This document shows positions 28,027-35,966 of a DNA stretch of 64,000 bases, in pieces. The notes below the pieces were generated by a model. The model was not told the origin of the DNA, did not search any database, and saw only the letters and a list, made by a program, of their open reading frames with translations. The translations under genes were made by a program, and so were the position numbers. The first letter of the stretch is position 1; each line of letters begins with the position of its first letter. Origin of the DNA: Sphingobacterium humi (GTDB taxonomy: Bacteria; Bacteroidota; Bacteroidia; Sphingobacteriales; Sphingobacteriaceae); assembly GCF_009768885.1 (NCBI RefSeq), contig NZ_WSQA01000001.1, forward strand, positions 186,001 through 250,000, read 5' to 3'.

Positions 28027-28182
28027 ATGAACCGAGTATTCAACATCCTCCTTCTCATTATTTGCGTTGTTTTACTACTCGCAGCAATTGCCCTGGAGGC
28101 CCATAGCACCATTATCTTGTCCCTATTGCTCTCCTTATTCCTGTGCTCCACGCGACTTACACAAAGAAATCGTAAAGCTTAG
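28027..28182 (+). CDS. Small two-helix membrane protein (51 residues)
   Basis: MNRVFNILLLIICVVLLLAA, a short polar turn EAHST, then IILSLLLSLFLCSTRLTQRN and a basic end. Two hydrophobic helices with a positive C-terminus. It is too short to assign but codes cleanly from ATG to TAG and lies before a bidirectional terminator. Confidence 0.4.
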   Translation: MNRVFNILLLIICVVLLLAAIALEAHSTIILSLLLSLFLCSTRLTQRNRKA

Positions 28183-28204
28183 CAAGGTCTTCGCCCAAAA
28201 TAAA

Positions 28205-28232
28205 GTTAGGACCACAAACCTGTGGCCCTAAC
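28205..28232. terminator. Hairpin between converging genes
   Basis: Arms GTTAGGACCACA and TGTGGCCCTAAC (one mismatch) around AACC. The minus strand continues with TTTATTTTG, which suits termination of the fimbrillin-like gene ending at 28275. Confidence 0.5.
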
Positions 28233-28274
28233 TCACTAAACAACGGAAACAAAACTTCTTGGTCTAATCATCGA

Positions 28275-30059
28275 TTAGAGCACATCTCTTACACAGCGAA
28301 TCGGCAACCTTTCATCCCTAGAATAATGCAAATTATTCTCGAATTTACGGTCGGAAACGAAGGTATCACCACTCAATGTTCCGCGGTAGAGTGGCGTATC
28401 AGAACGGTAGGTACATCCTCCCGTTTCTGGATTTCTGAATTTCTCCTCGCCAGCCACATAAGCATCATAGCCGGCAACACAACTCGGCAGATTCATATGA
28501 GCATCGATAGCATGATACTGCATATGGTAAATATTCCATAATCCTGTTGGATGATCTCCTAGTCCCCAACCGCGGCCTGCCGCATAAAAGCGTAATCGCT
28601 CGGGCGCTTTCGTCAATTCATTATGGCCATTCCACCAAATATAGTCAACCTTCGGATTCCCATTGGGTTGCTGCGCTTTAACCCCAGGACTAAGCGTGGT
28701 TTCCAACGCCCCTAAGTTGGTAAACTCTTGGATAGTAGGCATACGCCATCTTCCACCGGTCACCTTGGTACAAGGATCATCAACCACAGCTTTAATCGCA
28801 TCCGGATGGGTATTGGTTGGGTAATATTCCGTTAGTGATTTTATAGGCTCAAAAGAGTCAAAAGTCCAGTAATCAGTATGGTACCTGGCATTTTGGATGA
28901 AATCCGGCGAATGGTAATTGATCCCTTGTATCCACCCACACTCTTCCGGAAGATGACGATTAAAATAAATGCCATTTACTTTGGCTAGGTTTCCTTTAGC
29001 CCATACCAAGTTGCCTACCTGTATCCCCGAAGCCTGAAAGCTTACTTTTAAGGTATAGCTATAGCCTGCCCTGATTTCAAAGTCGGTTAACTCCGGTAAA
29101 GACTGGTTGGGCATCTGCCCCAGTGGAGTACCAATGATGGGTTGGGTCATGCCATTTAAAGTAATGGAATTAATCCTCAATATTTTACCTGAAGTAGATA
29201 CGCCACAGAGAACAATAGCCTCACTTTTTACTAAAGAACCCGTTTCTTTTATGCTTAAAGGCAACATCTTTCCTGTCCCTTTTGGTACTAAGCTATTGTT
29301 TGCAAAGTGAAAATCGGCTTGAGGATAATGCATTCCTAAGGAGGCATCCACAGCCGTCATGACGCCCATATCTGGTGGAGTTTCAAACGCAACGGTAATC
29401 TTAGCCATCTGATAGCGCAGCACAATACTCAGGAAGTTATCCGAATGCAGCGCAAACTTTTTCGTGAATTTTGAGTAGAGAAAATCAGCATCCCCCGAGA
29501 TATCTTTCAACACCTCGCTCCCCAATTTACTATCCGGCGACACCTCCGGAATGTTGGAAGAGTTCCCAAAAGAATACACCACAAAGGTGAGCTCTTCCCC
29601 GCTGATTAAGGCTAAGCTGGCATTTTTATCTTCGCTATTAAACTGCTCCTGAGCCAATAAGGAGCCATCCGCTAGATATACCAGCATGCGGTAATTGATA
29701 TTAGTTCCTAAATCGCTAGTTTTCCGGGTAAATGGATTGTCCTGCTTCAGCAATTTAGGATCTTCAATGGATAAGCTGCTATACATCAGCCCGCCTTCGG
29801 CAAAAGCACTACCACTTCCCTGCCGGCCTAGCGAGGTCGTAGCGAAGGCAGTAACCCAGGTCCTGTTGTAATTGCCTCTGGTTGTTGCTGGCAACTCCTC
29901 AAAAGCGACCCCATTGAATACAACTTTAACTTGTGTATCTCTTCCTGTTTCAAGCTGGAAATTCTTCTCGGAATTACACGAGACTAGCATCCCGTAAATG
30001 AGGGAAATCAATCCAATAAACAAGGCCCTAACCTTGCCTATACTTAACATCTCTAGCAT
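28275..30059 (-). CDS. Fimbrillin-like lipoprotein (module 1)
   Basis: 594 residues from the ATG at 30059, which overlaps the stop of the peptide gene as TAATG; 30050 is a second possible start. Leader GLISLIYGMLVSC (lipobox LVSC). The N-terminal half has fimbrillin features (YRMLVYLADGSLLAQEQF, VVYSFGNSSNIPEV, LRYQMAKITVAFE). The C-terminal half contains NLVWAKGNLAKVNGIYF, CGWIQGINYHS and ends RLPIRCVRD, resembling FISUMP-like surface domains. It is most likely a surface-exposed protein. The gene at 52163-54088 has the same architecture and ending (LSIRCVRKN), so the two are paralogues. Function in adhesion is inference. Confidence 0.75.
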   Translation of the reverse strand: MLEMLSIGKVRALFIGLISLIYGMLVSCNSEKNFQLETGRDTQVKVVFNGVAFEELPATTRGNYNRTWVTAFATTSLGRQGSGSAFAEGGLMYSSLSIEDPKLLKQDNPFTRKTSDLGTNINYRMLVYLADGSLLAQEQFNSEDKNASLALISGEELTFVVYSFGNSSNIPEVSPDSKLGSEVLKDISGDADFLYSKFTKKFALHSDNFLSIVLRYQMAKITVAFETPPDMGVMTAVDASLGMHYPQADFHFANNSLVPKGTGKMLPLSIKETGSLVKSEAIVLCGVSTSGKILRINSITLNGMTQPIIGTPLGQMPNQSLPELTDFEIRAGYSYTLKVSFQASGIQVGNLVWAKGNLAKVNGIYFNRHLPEECGWIQGINYHSPDFIQNARYHTDYWTFDSFEPIKSLTEYYPTNTHPDAIKAVVDDPCTKVTGGRWRMPTIQEFTNLGALETTLSPGVKAQQPNGNPKVDYIWWNGHNELTKAPERLRFYAAGRGWGLGDHPTGLWNIYHMQYHAIDAHMNLPSCVAGYDAYVAGEEKFRNPETGGCTYRSDTPLYRGTLSGDTFVSDRKFENNLHYSRDERLPIRCVRDVL

Positions 30060-30304
30060 TACCATATCACCTTATCCCCTCCATTTTGACCATGAACTAC
30101 CTCATCATCAGCATCTAACCATTCTTTCTGGATCCCCGATCCATCTGGAAATCCCGGACGTGCTAATGCGGATCCCGCGGCAATACCATCTTCCAACTCT
30201 ACAGTCGACACCTCGATCTGCGGTGCGGTATACACTTTCTTTACTACTGCGGGAGATTTCTTCCCCCCTTGGTTACTAATAGGCTTTTTTTTACAATTTT
30301 GCAT
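30059..30304 (-). CDS. Short peptide with PxIExxxxELExGIAxGSA motif (module 1)
   Basis: 81 residues: a basic N-terminus (MQNCKKKPISNQGGKKSP), then TAPQIEVSTVELEDGIAAGS at about 31-50, then a Gly/Asp-rich variable tail ending in Trp. The peptide at 51950-52135 shares the motif (SPKIELVIIELEEGIATGS), the acidic tail and the final Trp, and both precede a fimbrillin-like lipoprotein gene. No signal peptide is visible. The motif has the look of a leader with a glycine/serine cut site before a variable tail, but this is only a suggestion. Its stop overlaps the lipoprotein start (TAATG), implying coupled translation. Confidence 0.65.
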   Translation of the reverse strand: MQNCKKKPISNQGGKKSPAVVKKVYTAPQIEVSTVELEDGIAAGSALARPGFPDGSGIQKEWLDADDEVVHGQNGGDKVIW

Positions 30305-30634
30305 TATTTCATAATATTAATCATGCAGAACATTCGTAAAAGCAAAGACTACCTTCCCTTGGCCAGGAGAAAGCAGTTCTATTGGGTTTTATTATTATTT
30401 ATGCAATTACTCAAATATGATATTTATTTCATATTAGTTTAATGATTAAGATCATTCGTTAAGCTGAGAATTATCATTAGTTATGTTTTAGGGTAATGAG
30501 GAAGAAAATAAAGGCTTGTTTTTCTTTCCACTTTGAATAATTGTGTGAAATATGCTTTTTTGTTGGAGTACAAAAACAATTACGTTTAGCGACATTCAAT
30601 AAAGCATCGCTAGGAAAAATAACAAAAGCTAGAA
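30305..30634. other. Intergenic region upstream of peptide module 1, no gene seen
   Basis: 330 AT-rich bases between the peptide start and the end of the CinA-like gene. I found no gene, no clear TAnnTTTG box in the right orientation and no long inverted repeat. It must hold the promoter of the peptide/lipoprotein pair. Confidence 0.4.
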
Positions 30635-31129
30635 TTAAATGGTTCCTAACTGCTCGTCGAGCAGGTAAAGGCTAGCGTTAAATGCCTGAATATAGATAGC
30701 AGCGGCATTGTGCCCTTCAAAATGATATTGCCTACTGGTACACTCCTCATGCAGAGCTACCGCTAAAAAAACATCCCCTACCTGGGCAGTAGGGTGCTTT
30801 TCCTTGCCTTCGTAGGCTAGGCCTGTAATAGCAATTTGGATGTCGCTAGGAAAAAGTTGGCGCAAGCCCGTCAGCATAGCCAGGGTAACTTCTATGGACT
30901 CTGCGGTGTATAGGTTGATAAGGTCGGGCGACACACCTAAAACATGCTGCTTCACCTCCTCATCAAAAGCTGTAACAGCGCCTTTTAAATAGGTTCCAGC
31001 CTCAGTCTGCAGACTCCAAACTGAGGATAAAAATCCCGCTGTCATGCTTTCCGCCAAGGCGAGTTTCCATCCCTGCTTTTGAATCTGTTCAGCTATTTCA
31101 TTTAATTTGTCGAAATCAATTTCTGCCAT
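30635..31129 (-). CDS. CinA C-terminal-type nicotinamide-nucleotide amidase family protein
   Basis: 164 residues from the ATG at 31129 (an ATG five codons earlier is also possible). It matches the stand-alone CinA C-terminal domain: LALAESMTAGFLSS (about 25-38), YLKGAVTAFDEEVKQHVLGV, and AITGLAYEGKEKHPTAQVGDVFLAV. The family deamidates nicotinamide mononucleotide (PncC). Two details depart from the usual motif, AITGLAY in place of the common GVAGPxG, so activity is less certain. It lies beside Ku and LigD; NAD metabolism and ligase adenylation are a possible link, but LigD uses ATP. Confidence 0.75.
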   Translation of the reverse strand: MAEIDFDKLNEIAEQIQKQGWKLALAESMTAGFLSSVWSLQTEAGTYLKGAVTAFDEEVKQHVLGVSPDLINLYTAESIEVTLAMLTGLRQLFPSDIQIAITGLAYEGKEKHPTAQVGDVFLAVALHEECTSRQYHFEGHNAAAIYIQAFNASLYLLDEQLGTI

Positions 31130-31205
31130 ATCCTTTCCATTCATGGTTTTCTATTTGACATTGAACAATCAACTCCCCGATTTCGTTGAGTAAAATCCAA
31201 GGGAA

Positions 31206-31460
31206 TTATGCGATTCCGGCTTTAAATTTCTGTAGTTCCTGATCGATTAACTCCGGCCAAGCTTGAAGCCCTTGCCGGATAACCTTCTCCCCTTCGGTGG
31301 CATCCAGGTTTTTCATAGCCTGTATAGCATCCTGTTGCAATTTCTCTAAATATTCTGCTGAAGGTGGCGTGGATAGATTTTCCTCTCCCTTATTGATAAG
31401 CTCTTTCTTTTTTTCTTGTAATTCCGCCTCTTTATTTCCTTTGGGTTGCTTCATTGTCAT
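31206..31460 (-). CDS. Small helical charged protein next to Ku
   Basis: 84 residues from the ATG at 31460 (31454 also possible): a Lys/Glu-rich N-terminus (KGNKEAELQEKKKELINKGE), then helices SAEYLEKLQQDAIQAMKNLD and EGEKVIRQGLQAWPELIDQE. No signal peptide or membrane helix. It is divergent from the Ku gene and shares a 120-base control region with it. I recognise no family. Confidence 0.5.
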   Translation of the reverse strand: MTMKQPKGNKEAELQEKKKELINKGEENLSTPPSAEYLEKLQQDAIQAMKNLDATEGEKVIRQGLQAWPELIDQELQKFKAGIA

Positions 31461-31580
31461 TCCTTGTTTTACTTTAAAAATTCTATTACTGCACATGGCA
31501 TCGCTAGACAATTTGTAATTGCCCATTTCCTTAAATGAACATATTGAGGACTCGATTGTTTTTAAGAAAAAGGATAAAAC

Positions 31581-32333
31581 ATGAGAGCAATATGGACAGG
31601 CGCCATCGGATTTGGCCTGGTAAACATCCCGATTAAGATATATGCTGCAACACAAACGAGCAGCCTAGACTTTGATATGCTCGACCGAAAAGATCAAGCG
31701 AACATCAAATACAAACGTGTAAATGAGCAAACAGGCAAAGAGGTAGCTTGGGATAATATCGTAAAAGGCTTTATGCTAAAAGATAAATATGTAGTTCTTG
31801 AGGATGCTGATTTCGAAGAGGCCATGCCCGAAAAGAATAAGATGATAAACCTGCAGACCTTTGTAAAAGAACAAGAAATAGACAGCATCTATTTCGATAC
31901 GCCTTATTACTTAGAGCCGCAAAAAGCAGGTACGAAAGCTTACGCATTGCTGCTTCAGGCACTAGAGAAAAGTAAGATGGCCGGATTAGGTACCTTCGTT
32001 ATGCGCAGTGTAGAAAACTTAGTCATTATCAGACCCTATAATAAGCTGCTACTTCTCAATAAATTACGCTTTGAAGAAGAGATTAGAGACGCTTCTGACC
32101 TGGGTATCCCCGCCAGCAAGATTTCCAAACAAGAAATGGACATGGCCCTCCAACTCATAAAATCCAACAGCAAACCCTTTGACATCAGTGCCTTTAAAAA
32201 TGAATACTCCAAAGAGTTAATGAAAATAATAACGCAGAAAAGCAAAGGAAAACGGGCTACGATCCGCAAGATCAATGTTGAAAACACCAAAGCATCAGAC
32301 TTATTGGAAAAACTGAAAGCAAGCTTGGCTTAA
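31581..32333 (+). CDS. ku: Ku-type DNA end-binding protein
   Basis: 250 residues with the bacterial Ku core: IWTGAIGFGLVNIPIKIYAA at the N-terminus, DYILKDADFEEA-like segment (VVLEDADFEEAMPEKNK), TIDIxxF-like NLQTFVKEQEIDSIYFDTPYY, and the C-terminal helices. It binds broken DNA ends and recruits LigD, whose gene converges with a 4-base overlap of the stops. The length is normal for bacterial Ku (about 250-300). Together with LigD it forms the bacterial non-homologous end-joining pair. Confidence 0.93.
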   Translation: MRAIWTGAIGFGLVNIPIKIYAATQTSSLDFDMLDRKDQANIKYKRVNEQTGKEVAWDNIVKGFMLKDKYVVLEDADFEEAMPEKNKMINLQTFVKEQEIDSIYFDTPYYLEPQKAGTKAYALLLQALEKSKMAGLGTFVMRSVENLVIIRPYNKLLLLNKLRFEEEIRDASDLGIPASKISKQEMDMALQLIKSNSKPFDISAFKNEYSKELMKIITQKSKGKRATIRKINVENTKASDLLEKLKASLA

Positions 32334-34792
32334 AACTGTGCCAATGCCTTCTTGATATCGACCTTACTTTTCCAAATTGCTGACCAGGGATCTTCCTGCT
32401 GGGCTGTCCGATCTAGCATGTTGAATATGGTGAAATCTTGAATAGACAATTCATCGTTTAGCTCTTCCCATGCCAATGGGGCACTAACGGTTGCCATGGG
32501 TTTCGGACGTACCGAATAAGGGGCAACAATGGTTTGACCACGCTTATTTTGTAGGTAATCCAAGTAAATCAAGCCCTTCCTTTTCTTCGGATCGCGAACC
32601 AAACTCGTTGTTTCCGGATGTTGTTGATGAATAAGCTCAGCTAGGAATTGAACAAAATCCCGAACAATATCATAGTCATACTTCGCACCCACATACATTT
32701 GTATATGCAGCCCTGTAGATCCTGAAGTTTTTAGATAAGCGGGAGCTTTTGCTTTATCCAATAGTTGTTTGGCGGTTTGAGCAACCGCAATAACATCCTT
32801 CCAATTGGCGCCATTAGGATCTAAATCGAGGACAGCAAAGTCAGGCTTTTCAGGCGATTTATAGGTAGATAGCCAAGGGTTAATCTCTATGGATCCTAAA
32901 TTCACAATATAGAGCAAGGATGCAAGATCATTGCACAATAAATAATCGATCATCTTATCTGTACTTTCCGAATAGACTTCCGTTGTTTTTAACCAGCTTG
33001 GCAATTTCTCCGGTTCCACATCTTTTTGAAAAAAACTCTGCCCTTCAATACCGTTGGGAAAGCGATGCATAGAAATAGGCTTATCCTTGAGGTAGGGCAA
33101 TATATATGGTCCAATTTCCTCATAGTATGCTAGCAATTCACCTTTGCGGATCTCTTCTTGCGGCCAATATATTTTTGTCAGGTTCGTTAATTGAACGGTT
33201 TTCTTTCCAAACTTTACCTCTCTTTCCTTCTCCATTTCAACAGGTGGTAAATATTCAGGTTCTATCTCATCAGCAGCTTTATCGGATCGGAGTCCTTTAT
33301 AAACAGGATGCCTAAGCTTTTTATCTGCCGTCCATTCGTAATAATAAACTTCACAAACCAATTCAGGCTTCAACCAGGTTACATCAGCTTCTTTAGGCAG
33401 CTTTTCGGCAGCGGGAAAAGGCTTTTTAGCTTGTATGAGCGGTTTAAATTGCTGGTATAACTCAGCTAGACTTTGCTCTGTAAAACCTGTTCCACAATTA
33501 CCGATATAGCTCAGTTTACCATCTTTCCATAGCCCAAGCACCAGGGCTCCAAAATAAGAACGCGAGTTCTGTGGTTTAGTAAACCCGCAGATGATGGCTT
33601 CCTGTGCATTGTTGAGTTTTATTTTCAACCAGCTACCAGTTCGCTTATCCGCTTGATAGCTACTATCCTTCCGCTTAGCGACTATACCTTCCCAATGCTG
33701 TTCTTTCGCATAATTGAGGATGCTATCTTTGTCTTTTGATAGCGGCTCCAATTCCAAAATATTCGCTAGTTTATAGCGCTTTAGCAACATATGAAGTAGC
33801 TCCTTACGCTCGGTTAAGGGAAAGGCTTGCAAATCATGCCCATCCAAACTCAAGATATCAAACACATAATACCGAAGGATCAGATTCTTTGGGATAGGCT
33901 CTCCTGACTGCAATAGCTGAAAATACGATTTCCCTTCCTTGTCTTCAATCACAATTTCACCATCCAACATACAAGGCTGCTCCATCTTACGCAGTTCCTC
34001 GATCAGACTAGGAAATTTCTTATCTAGTTTAAGCCCATTCCTTGACAAAAGATTCGCTTCTTTGTTCGCTATCCTTGCGATAGCGCGAAAACCATCGATT
34101 TTCCGTTCATACAGCCAATCCTCCGCGTCAGGTACCGCAGTACTAAGCTTGGCCAGCATGGGTTTTGGAACAAGCATAGCAGTTGGCTGTTTGCTTTTCT
34201 TCGTACTTTTTTTCTCCTTTGCGGCCTCCTTATAGCTCTTTCCTGCTTCTTTAATCTGCTTACTCACTAAATCCTCAGCATCAAAGGCCTTATCCGTAGC
34301 ATATTTATCCTTATGTTTGATGAGTAGCCAATTCTCGTCCGTATCACCCTGCATGCGTACCAAAGCAAATTCTCCCTTGAGCACCTTTCCTTTTAAGCTA
34401 AATTTAATCGAGCCCTTTTTCCAACTGCTTAAGAATTCCTTATCGTTTGCAACTTCCAAGGGAGTAAAGGTACCTGCATCGAAAATACTGACAGTTCCTG
34501 CTCCATAACTACCTTTAGGAATTGTCCCTTCGAAGGTACCATAACTTAGTGGATGGTCTTCCACCTGCACAGCTAAGCGCCTATCTTTCGGATTCAGGGA
34601 TGGCCCCTTCGGCACGGCCCAGCTTTTCAGAGCGCCATCTATTTCCAAACGGAAATCATAATGTAAGCGACTGGCATGATGCCTTTGCACCACAAATCGA
34701 TATCCTTGTTTATCGCCTGTAGCTTTCTCTGCTTTCGGTTCGGAAGTCTGGGAGAAGTCCCGCTTTTTATTGTATGTTGTTAGGTTTGCCAT
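32330..34792 (-). CDS. ligD: Three-domain DNA ligase D (phosphoesterase-ligase-polymerase)
   Basis: 820 residues in the order phosphoesterase (about 28-165, VQRHHASRLHYDFRLEIDG and HPLSYGTFEGTIPKG), ATP-dependent ligase (about 210-510, adenylated Lys231 in YERKIDGFRAIAR, later VAKRKDSSY and GSWLKIKL), and primase-type polymerase (about 535-810, INPWLSTYKSPEKPDFAVLDLDP and SGSTGLHIQM). A Lys-rich linker joins the first two domains. All catalytic motifs that I can check are present. It processes and seals ends held by Ku. Confidence 0.95.
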   Translation of the reverse strand: MANLTTYNKKRDFSQTSEPKAEKATGDKQGYRFVVQRHHASRLHYDFRLEIDGALKSWAVPKGPSLNPKDRRLAVQVEDHPLSYGTFEGTIPKGSYGAGTVSIFDAGTFTPLEVANDKEFLSSWKKGSIKFSLKGKVLKGEFALVRMQGDTDENWLLIKHKDKYATDKAFDAEDLVSKQIKEAGKSYKEAAKEKKSTKKSKQPTAMLVPKPMLAKLSTAVPDAEDWLYERKIDGFRAIARIANKEANLLSRNGLKLDKKFPSLIEELRKMEQPCMLDGEIVIEDKEGKSYFQLLQSGEPIPKNLILRYYVFDILSLDGHDLQAFPLTERKELLHMLLKRYKLANILELEPLSKDKDSILNYAKEQHWEGIVAKRKDSSYQADKRTGSWLKIKLNNAQEAIICGFTKPQNSRSYFGALVLGLWKDGKLSYIGNCGTGFTEQSLAELYQQFKPLIQAKKPFPAAEKLPKEADVTWLKPELVCEVYYYEWTADKKLRHPVYKGLRSDKAADEIEPEYLPPVEMEKEREVKFGKKTVQLTNLTKIYWPQEEIRKGELLAYYEEIGPYILPYLKDKPISMHRFPNGIEGQSFFQKDVEPEKLPSWLKTTEVYSESTDKMIDYLLCNDLASLLYIVNLGSIEINPWLSTYKSPEKPDFAVLDLDPNGANWKDVIAVAQTAKQLLDKAKAPAYLKTSGSTGLHIQMYVGAKYDYDIVRDFVQFLAELIHQQHPETTSLVRDPKKRKGLIYLDYLQNKRGQTIVAPYSVRPKPMATVSAPLAWEELNDELSIQDFTIFNMLDRTAQQEDPWSAIWKSKVDIKKALAQF

Positions 34793-34855
34793 GCCTTTTC
34801 CCTGTTAACAATCTCGCGATAGGAATAGTTTGCGAAAAAGAAAACAGCCAAGGTT

Positions 34856-35836
34856 CTAGCGTCGCCAGGCCAAAGGTAATATCCCGAACTTACGTTTAAA
34901 GGCTGTAGAAAAGTGCCGGGGATGCTTATAACCCATCCGATCAGCCACCTCGGCGATGCTTAGCTCCTGGTCTAACAAGAGCTGCTTTGCTTCCTCCATC
35001 TTAAGGTCGTTCCAGAAGGAAAACACCGTCGTTCCAAAAAGCTCCTTAAACCCCTTCTTCAAAACAAACTCATTTGTTCCAGCCATATGAGCCAAATCAA
35101 TTAGGGAACTATGTTTATACAAATTATGACAGATGTATTCTCGTACGGCATAGATCTTATCTACATCGCGTTTATTAATGCCCTGCGGCAGCCAAGGCTC
35201 TGCTGCAAACTGCTCCAATTGCAACAGCAGCAACTCGATTACCTTGGCCTCCAAAAACATACGCTTAAACATACCCTGCCGATCACAATGCATGATATCA
35301 TGGAGTAGTTGATACATCTGTCTATTAATCGGATAGTTTCTTTTGTTCCAAAGGCTAGATTTCCCACCTTCCATAGCATTCCTAAACCGATCTGTATCGG
35401 CAAATCCTTCGGGAAGAAACCGCTTAAAAAAGGCTGCTGTCATATTGATTTCGCATAACTGCACCAAGTCCTTCTCCCAATGCATCTCTCCAGCCACCTG
35501 ATTGGCATAGATAATATTATGACTATTAGACTCAAAAACAACCCGCGAGTCCATCGTATCGATCAAGCCTTTGCTGCAACCTTTCAATCCGAAGTGCATT
35601 TCTATCGTTTCAAAATCACTTTTGAAACCCAGGGTAAGGGATTCCCGCAATCGGATATCACCGAAACCGATATGCACACCATGGAAATAAAGCTCCTGAT
35701 AGCGCCATTCACTTCCATGGCTTTTCATTTCAAAGCTACGCTCCTCCAATAAAGGCTGATTAACCCGAAAGGAACCTGGATATTCCTTCTGGATCACGAT
35801 CGAGTTATCCTGCAAGTCATAGAGTTGAAAATTCAT
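34856..35836 (-). CDS. AraC-family regulator, PchR/YbtA-like
   Basis: 326 residues. The N-terminal part (GDIRLRESLTLGFKSDFETIEMHFGLKG) fits the PchR-type effector region; the C-terminal AraC helix-turn-helix pair is clear (SLIDLAHMAGTNEFVLKKGF, then LSIAEVADRMGYKHPRHFST). It is divergent from two fused ABC half-transporters, the arrangement of siderophore regulators such as YbtA and PchR with YbtPQ/IrtAB-type transporters. The effector may be a ferric siderophore (inference). Confidence 0.85.
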   Translation of the reverse strand: MNFQLYDLQDNSIVIQKEYPGSFRVNQPLLEERSFEMKSHGSEWRYQELYFHGVHIGFGDIRLRESLTLGFKSDFETIEMHFGLKGCSKGLIDTMDSRVVFESNSHNIIYANQVAGEMHWEKDLVQLCEINMTAAFFKRFLPEGFADTDRFRNAMEGGKSSLWNKRNYPINRQMYQLLHDIMHCDRQGMFKRMFLEAKVIELLLLQLEQFAAEPWLPQGINKRDVDKIYAVREYICHNLYKHSSLIDLAHMAGTNEFVLKKGFKELFGTTVFSFWNDLKMEEAKQLLLDQELSIAEVADRMGYKHPRHFSTAFKRKFGILPLAWRR

Positions 35837-35926
35837 GCCCCTTATTTATTTAATCCTTAATGCGGATGTTTTATTCCCTCAAACAACTACATCCCCTTGG
35901 AATTAATAATAGCTTTACGCAAATAT

Positions 35927-35952
35927 GTTAATTATTTAGAACAATTCTTAAC
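35927..35952. promoter_or_regulatory. Imperfect inverted repeat between AraC and the ABC transporters
   Basis: Arms GTTAATTATT and AATTCTTAAC match at eight of ten positions. It lies 15 bases before the transporter start, in the divergent control region, and is a candidate regulator site. Confidence 0.35.
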
Positions 35953-35966
35953 AAGAAGCCGTCATT

